From the NCBI GenBank assembly GCA_018340375.1, contig JAFFJZ010000006.1, positions 27,596,001 through 27,660,000 on the forward strand: a stretch of 64,000 nt of DNA. Direction: 5' to 3'. Positions 59,377 through 64,000 of the stretch are shown here, piece by piece. Under the pieces are notes generated by a model, which worked only from the letters and a program-made list of their open reading frames with translations, was not told the origin of the DNA and ran no database searches. This stretch comes from Gonatopus flavifemur. Lineage: Eukaryota > Arthropoda > Insecta > Hymenoptera > Dryinidae. How positions within the stretch are numbered: the first letter of the stretch is position 1; each line of letters opens with the position of its first letter. Both the position numbers and the translations under genes were made by a program.

Positions 59377-59710
59377 TTTTAATCCAAGAGTCTGTGATTG
59401 GAGAATATAAATATATAAATACTGATCCACGTGGTCACGATGGGTGCCACGGCACTCACTACTCAGATCAATACTCAGAGAGGCGCCAAAATTGGAATAA
59501 TAAACCAAGTTGAATTTTCAAAATAATTCGAATTGTAGATTGTGAATGGAGAAAACTTGGAGTTTCACTGGAATTTCAGTGAAATCAATTACATCAGAAC
59601 GACCTGCATTAATTCTTAGAAGGAATCTATATTTTGTAATCAAATTCGAAATGCACGAAAATTGAGAAATATCTCAAAAAAAAAATAAATATCTTGAAGA
59701 TACATTCAAG

Positions 59711-61307
59711 TAGGGGTGTGCGAACCTTGAATTTTTCAGTCGAACCGAACTCGAACCGAACTTCAAATATATTTTCCAAATCGAACCGAACTCGAACCGA
59801 CCTCCAAATGTATTTTTCAAGTCGAACCGAACCCGAACCGAACTTCCGAAAAGTCGAACCGAACTCGAACCGAACTCCAAATTTTCCCAGTCGAACCGAA
59901 CCGAACTGCAAATATATTTTTCAAGTTGAACGGAACTTTGTAATTTCGAACCTACTTCCAACTTTCAAAACGTCTAATCGCAAAGCCAAAACTAAATTAG
60001 AAATACATTTATGAAAACAGAATCCATCATGAATTCATTTTTTAAAGTGACGTTTCATATGCAGCATGTTGCAGTAATAAAACAGTCTACCCTAGTAGCA
60101 CCAAAAGTACGTAAAACATTTTAAGAATGTTTATTAAACGTTTGGGTAATTTAGAAACGTTCGGAGAATATTCTATGGGTCAATTTAAAATTGAGTGCAG
60201 ATAAATTTTTCTCTGTTTCCGAATGTTCAATTGCAGCGACTGGTATTCAAATATTGATAAAATGGTCGCAAATTTGAAGCAAGTAACGAAGAACACTTCA
60301 ATTCTTCAAAAAATTACAGAAAAGTGTCCATAGTGTAATCTAGTGTTGATTTATTACCATATTTCTGGAATAACAGGGTTGTCCCTCTTGGTAACAGAGT
60401 GGTTTTTTTATGTAAGTTTAACATATCCCACGTATCTAGATGAATTCGAAATTGGGTGCAGAACACTTTTATCATAAATTTCAATAATCACAAAGTAAAA
60501 TTTCCTCCTAATATAATTATTTATATCCTCATGCAATATTTGGAACATGATTAACTCACATTAGAAACCACTCTGTTACCAAGAATGATTACTCTACTAT
60601 TAAAAAAAAAATGGTGATGAATCAACACTATTTTGAGGTTTGTGGTAGCGTTGATTATAAACCTCTTCGCATAAAAGACAAGGACACTGACCTCACTGCA
60701 TTTTTCTCTCTTTCTTTTGTTTGCAGCTGTCTCTTTTTATTTGTGTAAACCCCATGTTTACTGACTCGTCCTCCTAGTATAATATCTTTATAGTTTAATC
60801 ACGCAGAACTTATGGGTTCATTATATATATCCCGCGCATCTGAGGAGGCAAAATAATAAGGCTGCGAATAGAATTCATTATGAATATATTTAATTTCATC
60901 TAATCCGCAGTATTGTTAACTTGCGTCTATCAAGTACCCAATATCATGTCAATTCGACTTGGAAACAAGTTGTTTCTGCGTGTTTACAAGCAAAAACAAC
61001 ATGGGAACGCCTGTATGTGTGTTCTCCATCACTTGAACTTGGCATCGATATCAGATCTACTTGATGATAGGTCGATTCAACATCGTCTTTTCTTTTCCAG
61101 CGTAGTCGAATTTTTTCGGGTTTTGAGTCTAAAGTTCGAAGCAAACCGTGACAAATCGAATCTCGAGCCGAACGTTTTCAATGAATGCAGTTCGAAATTT
61201 GAACCGAACCGAACTGTTTCTGTTATCCAAGTTCGAAATTCGAACCGAACCGAACTTTTTCTGCTAATCAAGTTCGAAGTTCGAACCGAACGGTTCGCAC
61301 ACCCCTA
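59711..61307. mobile_element. hAT-like element with TCGAACCGAAC arrays, 8-bp duplication
   Basis: Ends TAGGGGTGTGCGAACC and GGTTCGCACACCCCTA, with the 8-bp repeat CATTCAAG at 59703-59710 and 61308-61315. Both ends carry CGAACCGAACT arrays. The 1.6-kb interior has no transposase frame and contains the 60343-60629 insertion. Confidence 0.9.
60343..60629. mobile_element. GTGTTGATT fold-back element, TA duplication
   Basis: Arms share GTGTTGATT and CTTGGTAACAGAGTGG; TA at 60341-60342 and 60630-60631. Inside the hAT-like element. Confidence 0.75.
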
Positions 61308-61315
61308 CATTCAAG

Positions 61316-61420
61316 ATATCTATACAAAGATATCTTCAAGATGTTTTCTACAGATATTTTGAAGATAACTCCAAGAAATGGAATTAGGATGTCGAATTCA
61401 AGGTGGGTATACAAGATGTC
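61316..61420. repeat. AAGATATCTT-rich sequence
   Basis: Part of a GATATC-rich repeat that resumes at 62440-63190 (TTTAGATATCTT, CAAGATATCTTC). The hAT element and 61423-62189 are inserted in it. Confidence 0.6.
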
Positions 61421-61422
61421 TT

Positions 61423-62189
61423 CCCAGGTGGCACACGCACGTTCTGAGAATGTTCTGAGAATATACGTTGAGGATATTCGAATATTCTATGGAGATTCTT
61501 ATTTCGTGCGAATATATTCTACGCACATTCTCAGAATGCTTGAATGGGACTGTTTTAAATATTTTCAGAATATGATGCCACGGATATTGTGGGAATATTA
61601 GACAAAAATTGCTGTTAAAATAAGAATTCCCGTCAATATAAACTTCTGCGTGTCACCGAAAACTACTTCACAATCAATTTTTTTTATCATTAGACATCTG
61701 TGTCCACGAATGGTGAACAATATTGTGAATTCATATAGATGGATGAGATATTTATGATCGCAACAGGCAATCATAATATATACGGTATTTTTCAATATTT
61801 TATTACACTTTTGAGGATTATTTTTCACACATGACACTCTCACAGAACATTTGCGGTATTAAAATACACCACCATAGATTTATTATTCCCAAAACACAAA
61901 TTAAAATGATAGATTGTCCAAGGGTCTGTAGCCTGTCAACAACATTATCCGCCATTAATGCATTCATGTCATCACGATATCTGCGCATGCGCTGCTCATC
62001 AATCTCCCTACAAACTTTGTACGCATATTGTACGAACGTTCCTAGAATATTCGGAACAGTCTCATTCTAATGTTCTAAGAATATTCTAAGAATATTTACG
62101 AATCTCCTACGCCCTTTGTGAGAATATTCGATCAAGTACATTTTACGGATGTCGTGAGAATATTCTCATAATATTCTGTGTTACATGGG
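61423..62189. mobile_element. CCCAGGTGGCACA element, TT duplication
   Basis: 767 bp, ends CCCAGGTGGCACACG and TGTGTTACATGGG; TT at 61421-61422 and 62190-62191. Interior of AGAATATTCT and TTCTGAGAA words. Confidence 0.7.
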
Positions 62190-62191
62190 TT

Positions 62192-63260
62192 CGAAATATC
62201 TCGATTGTGATATCTTTGGGGTACTGCTTCCATACTCTGCATTGATCTACCCTATCCTATTGAGAAGAATGGGTCAGCACGGGGGTGATTCTTCCATTTT
62301 ACATTATTTGGGCCTTGAGAATGAATCGCAACGATTCGAAACGTCGGAATATTTAAGGATAATAATTAACACATTTGACTTTCCACTCGATGTTTTTGGA
62401 TTTCTTTTCAATTTTATCTTTGGGATGCATCTCAAAGGTCTCTTTTAGATATCTTAAGATTATGGAACCAAGATATCTTCTGCAAGATGCCTGAAAGATG
62501 CAACAGTTTCATATCCTCACCAAGATATCCCCAATTTGTATCATAGAGATATCTTTAAAAAAATATCACCGATCCCTAACAATGCAACCCGAGCCAAATC
62601 TTTTCTGACAAATCATTCGCAAATATAACAATAAAATCAAAATATCGCTTCACACACAGACCATCTGTATTGATTGAAAAAGGGCTGTACAGAGCGATAT
62701 TTTGATTTTATTGCTCAAATTTCGAATAAATTGTCAGAATAATTTTAGAGGAATACCTCTTCAGAGGTCGCTGGTATCACCTCAAGATTATTTTGAGAAA
62801 TGGAATGAGAATGTCGAGTTTGAGATGGATATACGATATCTTCGAGATATCTTAATTTAGATATCTTCAGGATACATCTCAAAGATCTCTTTTAGATATC
62901 TTGAAGTTATAGGGTCAAGATATCTTCCGCAAGATACAGGAATGATGCAACGGTTCCATATCTTGACAAAGATATCTTCAAGACGTTTGAAATGAGAGTT
63001 CGTACGATGATCTTAAATCCATCTCGCAAAAGGTTCTTGGAAGAGAGAACTCAAAAAACATGTTAAAGTTATTCGATTATGTTGCATAAGACATCTTTTA
63101 TGTATCTTCAAGAAAACTTTACGAACAAATCCCAAAATATCTCAAAATCCATTCAGGTATCTTGAAGATATCTTGAAGTTATCTTAAAATATCTTTTTGT
63201 TTATTAGGAATCAATTATTATCGGAAGATTTAAATAATTTATAAGAACCAAAAGTCTCTC
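62192..63260. repeat. GATATC-rich repeat and a small hairpin
   Basis: GATATCTT words throughout; an inverted repeat at about 62611-62750 (AATAAAATCAAAATATCGCT and complement). No gene. Confidence 0.55.
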
Positions 63261-63262
63261 AA

Positions 63263-63580
63263 CCCAAGCAGCAACAGAATTTCAAAGTATATACGAAGTA
63301 GAAACGTTCGTAGAATGTACGGATGAGATACGAAGAACATATAATAAATGTTCATAGAATGTTCGAATGAGACTGTTTTAAATATACTTAGAACGTACGC
63401 AGTACATTCAAAATCTACGATATACATTCAATCGACGTTCAATCAACGTGCTGTCGTATATTCGGTTACATACGTTCGATAAATATGCATAGCACCTATA
63501 GAACGGTGTCATTCGAATGTGCATAGAACATATTTCGAATATTCGAAGAACGTTCATAGTATATTCTGGTGCTGCTTGGG
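63263..63580. mobile_element. CCCAAGCAGC element, AA duplication
   Basis: 318 bp, ends CCCAAGCAGCAACAGAAT and ATTCTGGTGCTGCTTGGG; AA at 63261-63262 and 63581-63582. Interior of GAACGTTC/ATGTTC words. Confidence 0.85.
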
Positions 63581-63584
63581 AAGC

Positions 63585-64000
63585 AACATTTCGGTACGAT
63601 TATCGAAAAATCGGTAGATTTATCATATTTTTTGGTGGAATTACCGGAAAATCGGTATATTTACCATATTTTTTGGCATTAATTGCTGGCTAATTACCAA
63701 AGAGTTCTTCGGTGAATTTACCGAGATTTTTTTTTATTATAGAAGTAAGTTTTCAAATGCGATCAAATTATTTCAAAATGTAAGAAAAAACGTGGCAGAG
63801 TATTGAAACTTTATCCCCAGCAGCAACTTTTGTGTCAATGAAACTTGTCGAGACACGCAACGCCTGACAGGAGGCAATTTCGCGTCCTCACCTTTCGATG
63901 TAATCGTCCTTCCTCAGGGGAACAAGAAGGAAGAAGAATTCAATTTTCTGCCCCAGTATATAAATGCTTCTACCCTTTTGAACTGTTATTAACGCACTTG
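63585..64000 (+). promoter_or_regulatory. Right-edge block with a TATA-like motif
   Basis: 63590-63730 has TTACCGGAAAATCGGTA-type repeats. 63850-64000 looks single-copy and contains TATATAAA at 63957-63964, preceded by GC-richer sequence, compatible with a promoter firing rightward out of the window. No transcript evidence. Confidence 0.25.

Overview
The window looks like nuclear DNA from an arthropod, most likely an insect. It is AT-rich, has no operon-like gene packing, and holds one long low-complexity-rich coding exon in about 64 kb. It also carries a D34D mariner transposon, hAT-like and TTAA-flanked elements, tRNA-derived SINEs and insect-style (CT)n, (GA)n and (CGAA)n microsatellites. 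I cannot name the order; a hymenopteran would fit but that is a guess.

Layout. (1) 1-46.9 kb is mostly a graveyard of short fold-back (inverted-repeat) elements, many inserted inside one another, separated by blocks of single-copy DNA (about 10.1-11.5, 24.0-25.3, 28.1-28.7, 29.9-32.4 and 36.5-37.9 kb). It includes a nearly intact mariner (34751-36042) with one stop codon in its transposase, the decayed 3' end of a second mariner-like transposase (6197-6523), and a zinc-finger tail resembling pogo-type transposases (32415-32525). (2) 46953-49864, minus strand, is the only convincing host gene: a roughly 971-codon exon for a low-complexity nuclear-type protein with a conserved-looking N-terminal block, a basic NLS and a PIDLS motif of the CtBP-binding type. 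It ends in a good splice donor that overlaps the apparent stop, so the gene probably continues in exons to the left that I could not find. (3) 49.9-51.2 kb is GC-richer, TE-free DNA that is probably its leader and promoter region. (4) 51.4-64 kb returns to nested elements, including a 1.6 kb hAT-like element, with one TE-free block at 58.2-58.9 kb and a TATA-like motif at the right edge.

The main discovery-type signal is the fold-back elements. I placed the boundaries of 47 of them. Each is self-complementary over much of its length, usually starts with CACTG, CACGG or CCC, and is flanked by a 2-bp direct repeat that is not restricted to TA (TA, CA, TG, TC, TT, CG, AG, AA, AT, AC and CT all occur). 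Several nest up to four deep (19881-23398, 3469-5475, 56000-57346, 34702-36486), so their relative ages can be read directly. CACTG/CACGG ends with unspecific 2-bp duplications suggest non-autonomous CACTA (EnSpm)-type elements, but no matching transposase is visible. All similarity statements were made by eye; no database search was possible.
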